Positions 37,197-51,500 of a DNA stretch of 64,000 nt are shown here, piece by piece; position 1 is the stretch's first letter; each line of letters begins with the position of its first letter. The DNA is taken from NCBI GenBank assembly GCA_963170055.1, contig CAUJGJ010000040.1, positions 543,401 to 607,400 on the forward strand, read 5' to 3'. Below the pieces are notes generated by a model, which was given only the letters and a program-made list of their open reading frames with translations, ran no database searches and had not been told where the DNA came from. The position numbers were made by a program, and so were the translations under genes. This DNA comes from Halisarca cf. caerulea. Taxonomy: Eukaryota > Porifera > Demospongiae > Chondrillida > Halisarcidae.

Positions 37197-40100
37197 TATA
37201 TATATATTATATATATTTATATATATATTATATCCCGGTACGAGCATGATATTAAGGTTATCGCCCAAGACCAAGGCAATGACCTGGATATCATACGAGT
37301 GAACCAGGATATAACTAACTTATATCCCATGCAAATTGAGTTTCTATTAGTAGACTTAATTGACAGTAATTGATTTTATTACATGCCCAGTTTTTCCTTT
37401 GATCTTTCACAAACTGGGATAGAAATATTATATATATACTGTATATATATATTTGTATATATATCAGAAAGGAAGAATAAACTAAAGCAAGTCTATGAAT
37501 ATAATGTAATCTAAGACCTACGGAATGTCATCAAGTATAGAACAATGCTGCAAAGCTCCAATAATGAACATGGCATTCTCCCTTTGAACAGCCACAGACA
37601 ATCTCTGGATGAGGAATTGCCGAGACAAAACCTCTCCTGTGCGGGTTCTCAGACAATGGGGTATCTGCTTGAGGAAGAGGAGGGTCTCTGTGCCAAAAGC
37701 TACAGTTGTTTCAATGGAGACTTGTGTAAGCAAGTGGCTGGCTCCTAAATGGCTGTATGTGCTGCCTTGCGGGCTTCAGCTAGGTCAGCCACAGCCCCGC
37801 CCCTCTCACAAGCCAAAGGAGAATAAGATGGAGCAGAAGTACAGTACGGATCATAAAAAAGGTAACGAAAATAACTTTTAGCGTTTAACGCTTATCCGGG
37901 ACTTGCACCATTATTTAGTTAACAGTTAACTGATAGCCGTTAACTGGTAACAGTTATCCGCCAAGTTTCTTTCAAGTATTTTGATAACGAGTCTGCGAGA
38001 TATGACGGGAAGAAGTTTTGGGAAAGATTATCGAAGTTAAAAGAGTGAAAAATGCCTGGCGAGCGAGGAGAAATCGATCAAAGTCGCGCAAATTGAAGCC
38101 AGCGATCACGAAATTGGATGTCAATTTGCTGCCCAAGAACAAAATCTTATTTTCCGTTGAGCAAAGTTGGATAATTCTTTGCTTGATGTAGGCAGACCCC
38201 ACAAAACCATTTAGAATTCTCTCTTAGATCGATTGCTAAAACTATAGACACACATCGTATGCAATCCTACGTAACATCAAGCTCGCCATTTTTTTTCTAG
38301 TTAACGGTTTCCGGTTAACAGTTAGCGGATCGCGGTTAGCTGTTTTCGGAATATATTAGCGTATCACCGTTGTCATTTATCGGTTACCGTTACCTTTTTT
38401 ATGATCCGTACTGTATCTGAACGAGTGCATCCCAAATGAGTTGACGACCACTTTGGCGTGGGAGTAGAGTCTCTATCAGGCCTCTTTCCATCAGTCCGGC
38501 TGAGGCCATGAGGTTCAACCCGACATATGGGACTCCTGCTGCAGACAAGGACCTGTAGATCATGTCATTGACACAATTATGACGGGAATGGCAGTCCTGG
38601 CTCTTGTGACAGCTCAAAGCATGCAGGGCTTTCTCATTTACAGGCATTCCACATTGTGTGAACAGCATGGATGAGGACGGCAAAGATCAACCCCAGACAG
38701 AAGTAACAGAGATGGTGACAGTATCATCATTCATTCTGAGCCCAGGGGATGTCACTAGGGGTGTATTCAGCCATGCACTCGACTCTTTGTGGAGACACCA
38801 AGAAGTCTGGCTCTGAATACTGGGTCTGTGGCCTTCTCCAAGAGGGAGTTCAGAATAGCTGTTGTTTAGGGCTTATCCCACGCTCTCTGATGGACATCAG
38901 AAGAACTTGTGGGTGGAGATTCAAATGTGGTGGAGCTCCATAGCATTAATGCATCCAAAGTTTCAAGGGCTGGTGAGTTGTGGAGCCGAGGCAGTAGAAT
39001 CTGCTTGGTGAGGGTGTGGCAGCCAGCAGCTGAAGCCAGAAAGCAGAGGGAGCAAGCGTGACTGCACTGCAGACACCAAGATCACCATGTGAAACTGGGA
39101 GTGATGCCTGTAGCCATGTGGATTCAGTGGACAAATCCACATTTAGAACTGCACTCACAATGGAACAGAGTAGTTGGTCAAATATAGATAGTTGGGTAAA
39201 ACAGTAGCAGGGAGAAGGTATAGAATCTTAGGGATGGAAAATGAGTGCCGGAGAAGAAGCAAGGAGTCGTGTCTCTGGAAGTGTGGAAGTCTATCTCCCA
39301 CAAACTTGAGAGATTCGCATTTGGATTAAATGGCAAGATCAACAGACACAGCTACTGATAGGGGCACCTAAAAATGCGCCGATGTGGGCTCAGAGTGGAT
39401 CAGTTCAGGAGAAGAAGTAAGAAGGGAGGACTTTTGTAGATTGACACAAATTATTTCAGACTTGTGTAGACTGAGGTGTAAGCCCAAATGGGGTGCCTCT
39501 GCTTGGATAAGCTTGATGTCCTGAAGCACTTCAGCACAAGACCCACCAACAAGACCATCATCCAAATAAAGGATCCTAAGCTCAGACTGAAGCTTCTGGA
39601 TCAAAAGATGTAGTACTAGGTAGAAGAGCAGAGGACTTAATGGGTCACCCTGCTGGACCCCCTCTTGAGAGAGTAAGATGGAATCATCATAGAACAGATG
39701 AGAGCTGAATGAGTAGCAGCTCTGTATGAAAGGATACATGTCGGAAGTGTGCTCCAAGGCAGCAGCTAGGACTTTATCTCTTCTGATACTGTTGAATGGA
39801 TCAAGTTTGACCATCACATTAGTGGGCTCTAACTCCTTCAAATATGTCCTAGCACTGTGAACGGCAGCTTCTGCTCCATGGCGAGTACCATATCCGAGTT
39901 GTAAAGGTGAAAGATACTCCACCATTTGAGAAACAACACCTGCACATCCCACCTTTGCTACCAACCAGCGTAAGGTACAACCAATGGCTATCAGGAGGAC
40001 CCCTCCATCGCCTTTCCTTAGAGCCAGCAGAGAAGTTCCAAAGAAGACAGGTTGGATGAGATAGGTCATAGATTGCACTAATTTTTATAGACTTGCTTTA

Positions 40101-41714
40101 GTATATTTTTTTTCCTTTCTGATGTATGTGCTATGCATGTTTCAAGTAATTTTCCAAAAAATATACGTGTACTAGTTACCACATGGCTGCTTGGGGAGTA
40201 GCATGTTACTGGCCGAAACCCGAGGGCGCTACCGAGGATTGAGGTCAAAACATGTTGCTCCCCAAGGAAGCCATGTAGTAACCAATTTATCTCCTTTAAC
40301 ACTTAGATAGCTATAGTTGCTGTACATTGTACAAGTTGTTTTTGCGACCTGTTGCATGTTGACAACTAATGATTCTTATGACAAACTGGGTGCTTAACGA
40401 ATACTGTCTGGACCGCAGAACAGGTATCCCAAATACTACCCAGCAGGCCTTTTGTGATGTATGACGTCATCGGGAGATATATATTAACAATATACGTATA
40501 TACTTAAAAAAGAATATAATTAGAGACTAATTCCCTAAACTAATTAAACAAAGGAGATAGTTCATTGTTATTGAAAGTTCCTAGAATTGTCTCTGTGTTT
40601 CCTCTCTGAATGCAAACAGATACATGCTGACAAAGAAAATATGTAGACCTAGGATCACCAGACATCGACCTTAATCCAGCTCCAATTTCTCTAAAGATAG
40701 CGCGGGTTTGTGGTCCAAATGTTCCACCAGTCTCCACAGTCACCGGGACGAAATGGTAACTGCATCCAAGCTCTTGATGATGTGTGGATTTCTGTATTTT
40801 GGCTTGGTTGGCAATTGCCCCTGCCTCTACACATGAGTGATGCAGGTATGTGGGAGCGAAAGTATCCCAGCAGGTGACATCCCATGCAAGAGGTTTCCCA
40901 AACTTCTACGAGGCTAAAGTCACCCCATCCAGACGATTGGCACTCCCAGAGCAGGTGCCTTTGGACTCTAATCTTGAGGGTATCCCTGCTGAGGTCAATG
41001 AACGGTGGAGGAGGTCATTTAGTGCGGCATGGCGGGAATGTCGGCCTTGGCTTCTTCTGCAACTCAGACCATGAGTTGCAAGCTCATCGACACAGTTACC
41101 ACAATGTTGACAATCATGTGGTGAGACCAAGGGAACTCCTAGCCTTAGACCTGTTGCTATACGGATCACGTTATCATCCATACGGAGGCCGAGTGATGCA
41201 ATAAGAGGTGCTTGGAGCCAGAGCCCAGACTCTTTGATGGTGGCAGCCAGAAGTCTAGCACGACTTCTATCATCGGGAGCAGTGGACACTAATTTCTTCA
41301 AGGCAGCATCAACCCTTGGTACATCCCAAACTCTCTGTTTAGACCTAGTCTCTTCCTGAGGTAACTCTATAATGTCAAAGTCTTGTTTCCAAGCTTGTAT
41401 AGCTAGTGGTACACTGTTGGGAGTGTTGTAGGATGGAAGGAGGCGAGTAATGAGATCTCGGCAACCAGCAGCTGATGCAAGGTATGCGGAAGGAGCATAC
41501 TGTCTAGCCCTATACCCGTCTAGCCTCATGTATGTGTAGCCCTATGCTCGTCTAGCCCTATGTCTGTCTTGCCCTTTGCCCACCTAACCCTTTACTGGTT
41601 TTGCAACTTACCCTTGTTCCAAGTGTTTTTGGAGAATCCTTTTTGATAATGCCTTTTGCACGATCCTGTGTCGATCCTACATCCTTTTACCATTTTTAAA
41701 TGGGTTTTATACAC

Positions 41715-41798
<84 letters not shown>

Positions 41799-44700
41799 CT
41801 GCAGCTCAACTACAGAAAGTCAGAATCCATTTGTATTGATAACAACACCAGATCCTCCATCCTATCCCTGTTCCCCTCTCTAACTGACACCCCACCTGAA
41901 TTGGCTATCTTCCTAGGTTCACCTGTTGGCAGGATTGAGTCCATTGATGGTGTTATTAGAGACAAGGTTGATGATCTACGAACTCTTGGTGAAAGGCTAA
42001 TACTTTTGCAAGCTCATTGATGCTTTGTGCCTCTTGAAGAATGCATGTAGTCTTCCCAAGTTGCTCTACACAATTCGATCAGCCCCTTGTTTCCAGTCAG
42101 ATCTCCTGGATGACTTTGACAACTTGCAAAGATCACTTCTTGAGTCCATATGCAACATCAATCTAGTGGACTCAGCATGGCTCCAAGCTTCACTTCCGGC
42201 TACATCTGGAGGTCTGGGAGTCAGGAGTGCAGTTATGCTGGCACCTTCCACCTATTTAGCATCCGCTGTAGGCTGTGCTCGCCTCTACCAGGCCCTCCTT
42301 CCTGAGAGACTCCAGGGCTAGACACACATGGGGCTAGACGGGCAGAGAGCTAGACAGAGGTGGGTTGTACCGGGTAAAGTGTACAAATTCCTACATCCCG
42401 CTTCACATTATTGGCTGTGGGATTTAGGATTTTGCACACTGTCCAATCCACCTCTATCTAGCTCTCTACCCGTCTAGTCCCATGTGTGCCTAGACCTATG
42501 CATGTCCATCCTCATTCCCGTCTAGCCCAATGTATACCTAACCCTCTGTATGTCTATACCTATGCCTGTTCAGCCCTGTGCACCAAACAACCCTACCTTG
42601 TTCCAGTGATTTTTGGCGATTGACAATTTTTCATCCCTACATCTTTCATCCGTTTTTAAATGGTTTTTGTACAGTTCTTGTTCATGTACTTTTTTTTATT
42701 TCTATTTTATATAATAGCAGAACAGAGATAATTCATAACCATTGTTTGTTTACTGACCGTGTTGTCAATTGTGCAATAGACACATTTAATTTTTCACAGA
42801 CTTAAGCTTTTGCAGATGGCTTCCGATTTCTACGACTATGAAAGATTAAACCTGCAATAATTTAAGTATATGTTATCAGTTGCATCCTAACCTTGTTATT
42901 TTCCTCTGAGTGACAGTCTATATATACTCATGGTATTGTACATACAGTAGTCTATTAAAGTATCTGATCTTATCAACGATATAATACTGTTCTAGTGTTA
43001 CTGGCTTTAGTAGAGGAGAAAATGTGACTTCTGTCCACATATAGTTGCTTAATTTTGTTTTTTGACTGCTGTATATTGCATTTGTGATGTACAATATGTA
43101 TTAAACATGTACGCATCTCTCACTGTAAGTTAAAATGATGTCTACGCTTGTGGTAGGGATCGCTTAATCATATTGCCATTGCAATGGCCAAAGAAATTAT
43201 TGAGCTGGATACAGCTGAGGCTTGGAAGTCTGAGACATATACTGAAGACATAGAGAATTCCATGATAAATGAGTATGTCATTGAAGCATGTGTGCATGTA
43301 CACAGTGAGGTGTTTAAAACTATTTTTTAAAGCACTAATAACTGTGTTTGTTATTGAAGGTAAATCCACTGTGTAGGTTGCAAAATTGAACTAACACATG
43401 GCAGTACATTTGTGCATTTTCTTAGACATACAGCATACTATACTTGTACATGTAGGCAGTTGTTTTTATTACTACAGTATATATATTATAAATGGTACCA
43501 GTAATAACATACATAGATTAGGGTGTCTTTCAGGATAATGATCAAAAGGGAGCAATAGCCAAGTACAGTGATGTAATGGGGAGGGTAGATACAGCAGGTA
43601 TATATGTGGAATCATAGCAGTCTATACTGGGGGGTATGCTTGCCTCTAGGGAAATTTTTAGTTTTAGGCCCCATAAGGTGGTATCTGAGGCTGTTTTAGG
43701 CCACTTGAAGCAGTTTCTATATGTAGTACACAGATCAGTCTGTTGTAATTGTGAATGTGTATTACGGTAGGATAACATTTCAAGGGGAGGGGTAATACCC
43801 CTGTGCCCCTCCCCCTAAAAGAAATCCTGTAGGTGGTTCTTTTGCTACACATGCAAACACTTTACATACTGAACTAGGGAAACTGGACATCTTTTGGTAG
43901 ACACGCTGTCTATTCAGGAGCATGGCACTTGGTATATTATGTTGTGAAAGGTATGTAGAGCAGTGTATTTTACGTACAGTACCTGAACTTCTTATATACA
44001 GTACCCACTATTTCTTTACATTATTTGTACTTCACCTATGTTTTTTTCTCATCTCTTCTTTAATTTTAATGTAGAACACCTACTCTTCATACTAAATTGA
44101 GCGATGAGTTTGTATTAGTCCACTCTTCACCGCGGAATGCTCCATTAGATCTCCCTTCTGGAGTTTCTGCACAACAGCAAAGCGTTATTCCATCTAATAC
44201 ATCGGAAGCAACTCAGGTACATCTTGGCTTGTATTGTTTACAGCACATCAAAATGTTCCTGAACTACATTCATACCTCCATAGTAACATATCGTGTACTG
44301 AATTGCCACTTGCAGTATATATATTGTTGTATTTGTACAGGTCTTATCAAGGCCATGTCCTGGAGTGAAAAGACTCTGCTCACATCCCATTCTTCCTTAC
44401 TGTGGGTTTTAAGCACAATGTTGGTGATTGCATGATGTGCAGTGTTGTGCATATATACATACATATGATTGTATGTTTATAGATCACAATTTTCAACCTT
44501 TACATACATACAGTTGAAACTCATTCCCATGGGACATCAAGAATTCTTCATTATAGCAGAATTTACCATAACTAGTTACACTTTCATAGTAAAACATTAA
44601 CTGGGTTACATGAATTTATTCACTAAATACAGATATTTGCTGTAAGAGTGTTTGTTATAACGAGTTTCCATTATAGTATAGTGATGTGTTGGAAGTGTAC

Positions 44701-45461
44701 TTCCAGCCTAAGTTTGTATGCTCTTTACTCAGATTTGGCTGGAGACTCTGAAGGCTGTGTTGCTATGTATGAATTTGGGAATGTAGTCCCATTGTTTCCC
44801 CCCACTAAGACATCTACCGGTGGTAGTGTATCACGAATTCGTTACACTCCTCATGGAAACAAATTTGCAGTCTCTGATGTTCAAGGTAATATTTTTATGT
44901 GGAAAGGAACTCAAGGTACTCCAAAACCATACACTGTAAGTTTCTACCAATGTTTTTAAAGCAATGCTGAGCATGACATGTAAATAAATTGTTGTATGAT
45001 GGTGGTAACATCAAAGCAAAAAGTGTGCACACATCGCATGTAGTACACTTTCAGTGACATCGAAAGACAAAAGTGTGCACACAACCTGCAAGCACCCCTA
45101 CATGGGAACTCTTGAGCCAAATTTGGTAACGAGGTTAATTGGCATTAGAAATTGTCACTTTCACACTGCGGCAGCAATGATCAGACTGATTAGACATGTC
45201 AGCAACAAACTCAACAGCTGCTACACTGATGTAGGGACCTTAGTAGGCTGATATTTGAAATGTTGACCAAGCACAGTCTTTTTACTTCTAAATTGTGAAA
45301 TTTGTACAGGTTAGTTATAACGCATCAAAGTGTGCTGTATGTGTTTTCACAGTACTCGCCCTCAGATGCTTCGCACCCTTAATTGGGACTCGGGTACTGT
45401 GAAAACACATACAACACACTTTGATGTGTTATAACTATTACTAGTTTGAAAACTATTTCAA

Positions 45462-45502
<41 letters not shown>

Positions 45503-48500
45503 GTACAGCAAGTAAATAGCTTTAATGATCCTAAGCAGCTCACATCTATGTGCAGTACATGGTTACATACACAGTCACATTTAGTCTGTACCACCGTGAA
45601 TGTCAAGTTCAGACTGTGCATGCATTTGTGCATGGTGTGATTTCTGTGGATGGATGTAAGTAATGTGTGTGCATGCATGGAAAATTTGTTAGGACTTACT
45701 GTAAATTAAGAAGAAAATTGAGCATTTGGCTTGCTGTTCACCACTAATAGTAAAGCACATCCCATGGATGGCTGTAACTAAAGTAACAGCTACAAACACC
45801 AGTATTCTACATACACAATCAGGTCCACACATAAATAGAGAGTATGTGATTGAAGTAATATCTTGATATTGAATTTGATCTTTTGATAACAAAATAATTC
45901 ACGGTTCATACCTACGTAATCTAGGGTACATACATACCTACGTTATTTTGGGGGTGTATACATACAGTACAGATAGAAGGTGTTGCTAATGGTGGTTGTC
46001 TTTGCTGTTTCTCATTTATTTTGGTGGTTAAGCAGCATTTACTTTAGTGTCATTAGCACTTTATGTTTGGCAGTGTTTAATTAGCACTTGGTTGTTTCCA
46101 GCTGGCAATTACCATACTGTATTTACGCCGTGGCTACTATTATTTTTAAGTCTAGGGTGGTGCAGTGTCTATTCAAGGGTGGCTTCTATTCGAGCATGGC
46201 GCTAATTCTTTTAGGCAGTGGCGGCAGCCAAGTGGAAGATATGTTCTATTTAGACAGTGTTGTGTGCTGGCACCACGTATACAATACAGTAGTGACTCCA
46301 TTCTAGGGAGAGATCCTGACTGCTATCCTAGAACCTCAAACAACCACGACAGGCACGCTGTGTGTGTTAGGAAAGGGACAAAAATCGTGTTGTGTATTTA
46401 GTGATGATGTGTTTTGATGAACTAGTGTTGTACCGTATTGATTTCTATCTCATGTTGTTTCATGTTGTAGTTGTCTATCATGGTGTACCTGACATATGTG
46501 ATGACGTTTGTCCCTCTATATAAAGGGGGTTCTGTGTTTGCTAAGTCAGCCTGTATTCAGTTACTCTGTTTGGCTTGAGATTGAGATTGAAATCATTACT
46601 GAACGAGTTAAAGTGTATGAGAGATACATAACATATTGGCGGTCTGACTTCAGCATCCATACTCATCCACTATGATCCGTCAAAGGAATTAGTGTTGGAA
46701 TGTGATGCCTCTCCTCATGGGCTGGGTGCTGTTCTTTCACATCCAGAAGGAACCTCAGAAGAACTGAAACCCATTGCCTATGCCAGCAGGACATTATCGC
46801 AAGCTGAGCGAAACTATTCCCAGTTAGAGAGGGAAGGACTAGCCATTGTATGGGCAGTGAAAAGGTTCCACCAGTAGTTGTATGGAAGACCATTTCTAAT
46901 ATTTTCAGATCACAAGCCTCTTCAAAGCATCCTGAACCCTACTCGCCACTTGTCAACAACAGCTTTTGTATTCAGCGATGGGTGCTAACCTTGAGTGCAT
47001 ACAATTTCAAAATCAAGTACAAGCCAGGATCTCTTCTGGGTAATGCTGATTCCGTCAGTAGGCTCCCATTGTCAGATGCCCCCGAGAATGTGCCAATGCC
47101 CAGGGAGACAATTCATCTGTTAGATACATTGGATAATTCCCCTATCCAGGCATCTAGCATTTGCCAGTGGACAATAACAGACCCGGTATTATCACATGTT
47201 GTTGATAGTGTACTCCATGGATGGTCATCACAGATAGAAGATGATTTCCAACCATGTCATCATAGACGGCATGAACTGGCTGTAGAAGACAATTGTTGCT
47301 GTGGGGGCACCGAGTGGTGGTGCCACAAAAAGGGAGAGAGCAAGTTCTACAATTGCTTCATGACAGTCATCCTTGAATGAACAGAATGAAAGCCTTAGCA
47401 AGAAGCATTGTTTGGTGGCCAGGGATAGACAGGCACATAGAAGACAAAGTTCGTAGTTGTGCTGTTCGTCAAGAAGTTGCTCATCTTCCTGCTCCAGTGC
47501 AGATACATCCCTGGGAGTGGCCAAGTTCACCATGGACTAGAATTCACATTGATTATGTGGGTCCATTCCTCAGAAAAATGTTCCTCGTTGTCGTGGATGC
47601 ATATTCCAAATGGTTGGAAGTTGTTCCTGTATCTGCAGCAAACACTATTAACACCATCAAGGCATTGCATACCATGTTTGCTACACATGGATTGCCAGCG
47701 TTGATAGTATCTGATAATGGTACCCAGTTCACTAGTCAGGAATTTTGGAATTTGTTGAGAAAAATGGAATTCATCATCTCATAGCACCATACCATTCAAA
47801 GAGCAGTTCAAACATTTAAACAAGCCATGAAAAAGAACCCTCATGATTCCAACATTGAAAAGTGTTTGGCAAGGTTCTTGCTCCATTATCGCAGTACACC
47901 TCACTCAACGACTGGAGTTTCCCCAGCTGAACTATTGATGAAGAGAAGACTCAGAACACATTTGGATTTACTGAGACCAGCCCTTGCAGATCGAGTTAGG
48001 AAGAGCCAAGGAAGCATGATGCGGGGAAATTCAAGGATGGTAGTTTTCCGACCATTAGATCCAGTCTATGTACGTAATTGGTCTTCAAGGCCAAAATGGC
48101 TGTCTGGGAAAATCATAGAACAACATGGAGCAACTAATGTTGACGTGGCATTGGATAATGGTAGAATCATTCATCGACATCTAGATCATGTGAGGAAAAG
48201 GAATCCGTCTGAGATGCCAGAAGATTTCTACCTCTCCCGTCACCACCATCGGCAGTACCCACCTCTACAGTGAGGCAATCAACCAGGAATAGGCATCCAC
48301 CAGATTGACTCCAAATATCCTGGAACTAAGATGGGAAGAGAACTGTTGGTTATTTAGAGTTGATGTGTTTTGATGAACTAGTGTTGTACCTTATTGATTT
48401 CTATCTCGTGTTGTTTCATGTTGTAGTTGTCTATCATGGTGTACCTGACATATGTGATGACGTTTGTCCCTCTATATAAAGGGGGTTCTGTGTTTGCTAA

Positions 48501-51500
48501 GTCAGCCTGTATTCAGTTATTCAGTTACTCTGTTTGGCTTGAGATTAAGATTGAATCATTACTGAACTTGTTAAAGTGTATGAGAGATACATAACAAATC
48601 GTCAATCACAATTCTTCGTCGGGAGTCTCTCTAGTGCTTCTCTTTACTTCTTCCACTCTTCATCAATTCCATGTATCCAGGTGGTCGCTCTGTTGGAATG
48701 CAGCTAGTGAGCCATAACCAAGCACCTTCAGCTTAAATGCTGCATCAAAGGTTTTGTTTTCTGTGTATTATAGTAAAATAGCCATTTCACGCATGCATGA
48801 GCGGTATTTATTTGAGGGGAGCTATTATTTCCCTTCACTCTCTGTCAAGCACGGTGTCAATTCGAGGGCAACCACTAAATGGGGTGCAGCATCCATTCGA
48901 ATAAATATGGTATGTATTATCATAGATCTTCCCCTGAACCTTGTTCCCTCATGACATTGGAAATGGATTGTGTTTTAGTGACTCACGTACACTAATTGGC
49001 AATCTCACTACCGCGGCAAAGATTATTAGAAACTATGATGGCAAAGATTATTTACAAACCAGATGTACTGCTGTTGTTTTGTCATCATTTCGCATCTTAG
49101 CTGCTTCCACTGATGCTAGTGCTTCTGTTGTAAGCTTTGGCAGTCTTCTGAATCCTGGCAAATGTCCAATCATCCCATGCTCCTTGCACTTTTCAACTGC
49201 AGTCCAAACTGTCTTCTTTGGAACAATATTATCTTCATATCTAAACACTCACACAATATCTTCATATGAGTAATCCGACTCCGAAAAAATTTGTACAATC
49301 TGTTGTTTCCAGTACATGTTCAAAGGCATTCTCTAGCAATCATTCTCTCTCCCATTCTCACCACCAAAAGACTGCAATTTAGATTTTAACAACATACTGC
49401 CTTATACACTACTTACAGCTCAATTTAATTTAGTCTCTCTTAGCATTTTATATATCTCAGTCAGTGTTTATCATTTCTCAGTTAGCCCTTTACCATTTGC
49501 TGTTAACATTTAACGTTTCTCTGCTAGTGGTAGTGTTATGAATAATTCTCATTGTGCAGAATCATATTATCATTTTACATTACCTTTTTTTTTAGGTCTG
49601 TACTGTACTGAAAGTACATATGGACACTTTGTACTGAATGTTAAAGTACAAATCTACATACAGTAGACTTATTTTTGCTGTAGTTCTAACAACCTACATG
49701 GTAGCTTCGGTCTCGGCATCACACTGATGGATATTCAGTACAGCATGCTTTTTAATATTTGCGTGATTTTATATTCACAGTTTCGTGGATTGAAAGCCAT
49801 TTGCAAAAGTTTACACCTGCAAAATTTGGATCTGGCTCTTGTGTAATGGGATAACATGGCCATCCATGAATATAGAACTGTTAAAATTGCACAACCTTAG
49901 ATCGAGGAAAGTTTCACCCAGCGAAAGATTAAGCATATACAGCATGTCCATACTGACACATTCGAATGTTTTCCAGGCCTCCATGGCAGTTGATTGCTTA
50001 GTGACATGATTAACATGTCTAAACAGATCCTCATAATATGATATCACAGCATTCAGGCCATACTGGACAATGCCCCGTACATAATAGTATGTATAGTGGT
50101 AAACACCCACATTATGTAGTATGTGGGTGTTTACTGGTGAAGTGGGAAGAATGGCAGCTAATATGTCTTGATGGAAGATTTTACCTTTTAGTACAGTAGT
50201 TTTGTAGAAGAAATTAGATGGTCCTCTGATTGGCTTTCAGAGCCAATATTGACTACACCCGGCACAAATCCCCTTGTAACATTTACGGAGAACCACCCCA
50301 GACCATTACAGAGCCATCTCCACCCTGGATGCAGATTTTGCAGGAAGGCAGGAAGGGTTTAACTTTTGCAGAGCATCAAATCTTTCTTCAATTTTACATA
50401 GAACATACCTAAACTTTTACAGTAAATATTATTTTGGAACGCTTGTAACTTGAGGGTCTTATTGCTTCACCACAGTACAAGCAGGTTTCTCCATTGACAT
50501 TGGAGCTGGAGATTTTAGTTTATCTGGGAAGCCTGTAGTCAGAGGCTACCATCCCTACTTTGTTTAGTACTTTTTGTGAAATTTGCAAATCATTCCTACA
50601 TCTCTTTTCCATTTTTGTGGCTTTGTATAGGTCTTCTCCATGCAATACATCTTAAAGTATATTGTAGTATTTTAAGTGACAGCCTACTTACAACTGAATG
50701 CATGCCTACAGGCCAACATATTCTTTAGTTTCCACGGAAATATAGCACTAAGAGGTTGCAACATACAAGTACAAGACCAGCCCAATATGAGTCACCTGTA
50801 TTTCTAAAATGGCAGATTCGAAACAATTTTATTACTAGTTACTGTATGAACAGTTCCGACCTTGTTATAGTTACCAGACCCAGTAGTGCAGTACTTATAG
50901 GTCTGGGAACAAGACAAAGTTGCGAATGGTCACCACCACTATACAGGTATCTCTTGGTATTGTTGTATGGTTAGGATATTGTTTGGGAACTTTAGTGTAA
51001 TATCTAGGCCTAAGATAATGTTTGCAGGAAATTCGGGTGAATACATTTACACAAATGGTTCTTGATTGCATCATTTACACAAATCACCCATATCTGGTAT
51101 TTGAGGTATTTTTAATCACCATATCTGTCATTCAAAAGCTTTAATATGACAGATTTGGTGGTAGAAAATTTCAGATCATTCTTTCCATAACTCCCACAAT
51201 ATACTAGTATTTTACTGCTACAGACAGGCATTTTTACAGTACTTGACATCATGCAACTTATGATGACACATTGTGACGTTTCCTAAAGAGCTAGTCATGA
51301 TGTGTATGAAAAAGGTGACAAATTCACTATATTCCATAGCTTTGACTCCTAAAATTCCCAATGTTTCAAAAGTGCTGTAATGCCCCTGTGAAATTCCCTA
51401 TCTACTACTTTGAGATGCCCAAATGATTGTCAGCTTACATCAAGGTGTTCGACTTTGACTCTGTTCTCATACACATTGCCTATCTCGTTATTGATCCACT

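Larger units (their letters stand above)
24371..43156 (+). other. DMXL: DMXL intron 8 (18.8 kb), nested transposons and an assembly gap
   Basis: Bounded by GTAAGCTT and TGTGGTAG. It contains inverted repeats A and B, a non-LTR element with nested insertions (25950-34190), a 200 N gap (36001-36200), and several minus-strand non-LTR pieces (36280-41506). 42700-43156 holds nothing I can name. An exon hidden in the gap is not needed, since the phases of exons 8 and 9 match. Confidence 0.85.
46388..48596 (+). mobile_element. Ty3/gypsy LTR retrotransposon, internally deleted
   Basis: Two LTRs (46388-46633 and 48344-48596) are about 95 percent alike by eye, start TGTTG and end ACA. The target duplication AATCG flanks both ends (46383-46387 and 48597-48601). 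The internal 1.7 kb begins with TTGGCG (start of a typical primer site) but jumps into the RNase H region, so gag, protease and RT are missing. A purine tract (GATGGGAAGAGAA) abuts the 3' LTR. Confidence 0.92.
46118..48915. mobile_element. MITE-like repeat split by the gypsy element
   Basis: Left part starts ACTGTATTTACGCCGTGGCT and contains TATTCAAGGGTGGCTTCTAT; right part ends in TTCGAATAAATATGGTATG. The ends are inverted similar sequences (ATACTGTATTTAC versus ATACCATATTTAT). The LTR element at 46388-48596 sits inside. The type (TATTCGAGGG... blocks) is common in marine invertebrate genomes, by general knowledge. Confidence 0.5.

Noticed and set aside
41656..42020. Frame joining Tyr-Ile repeats to an RT fragment
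   Set aside because: The Tyr-Ile part is a (TA)n tract; only the part after 41796 belongs to the non-LTR fragment.
40540..42318. Twin-priming (5' inversion) of a single non-LTR insertion
   Set aside because: The two opposed pieces overlap at the protein level but differ in residues there ([15 protein letters not shown] versus [15 protein letters not shown]), so they come from different copies.
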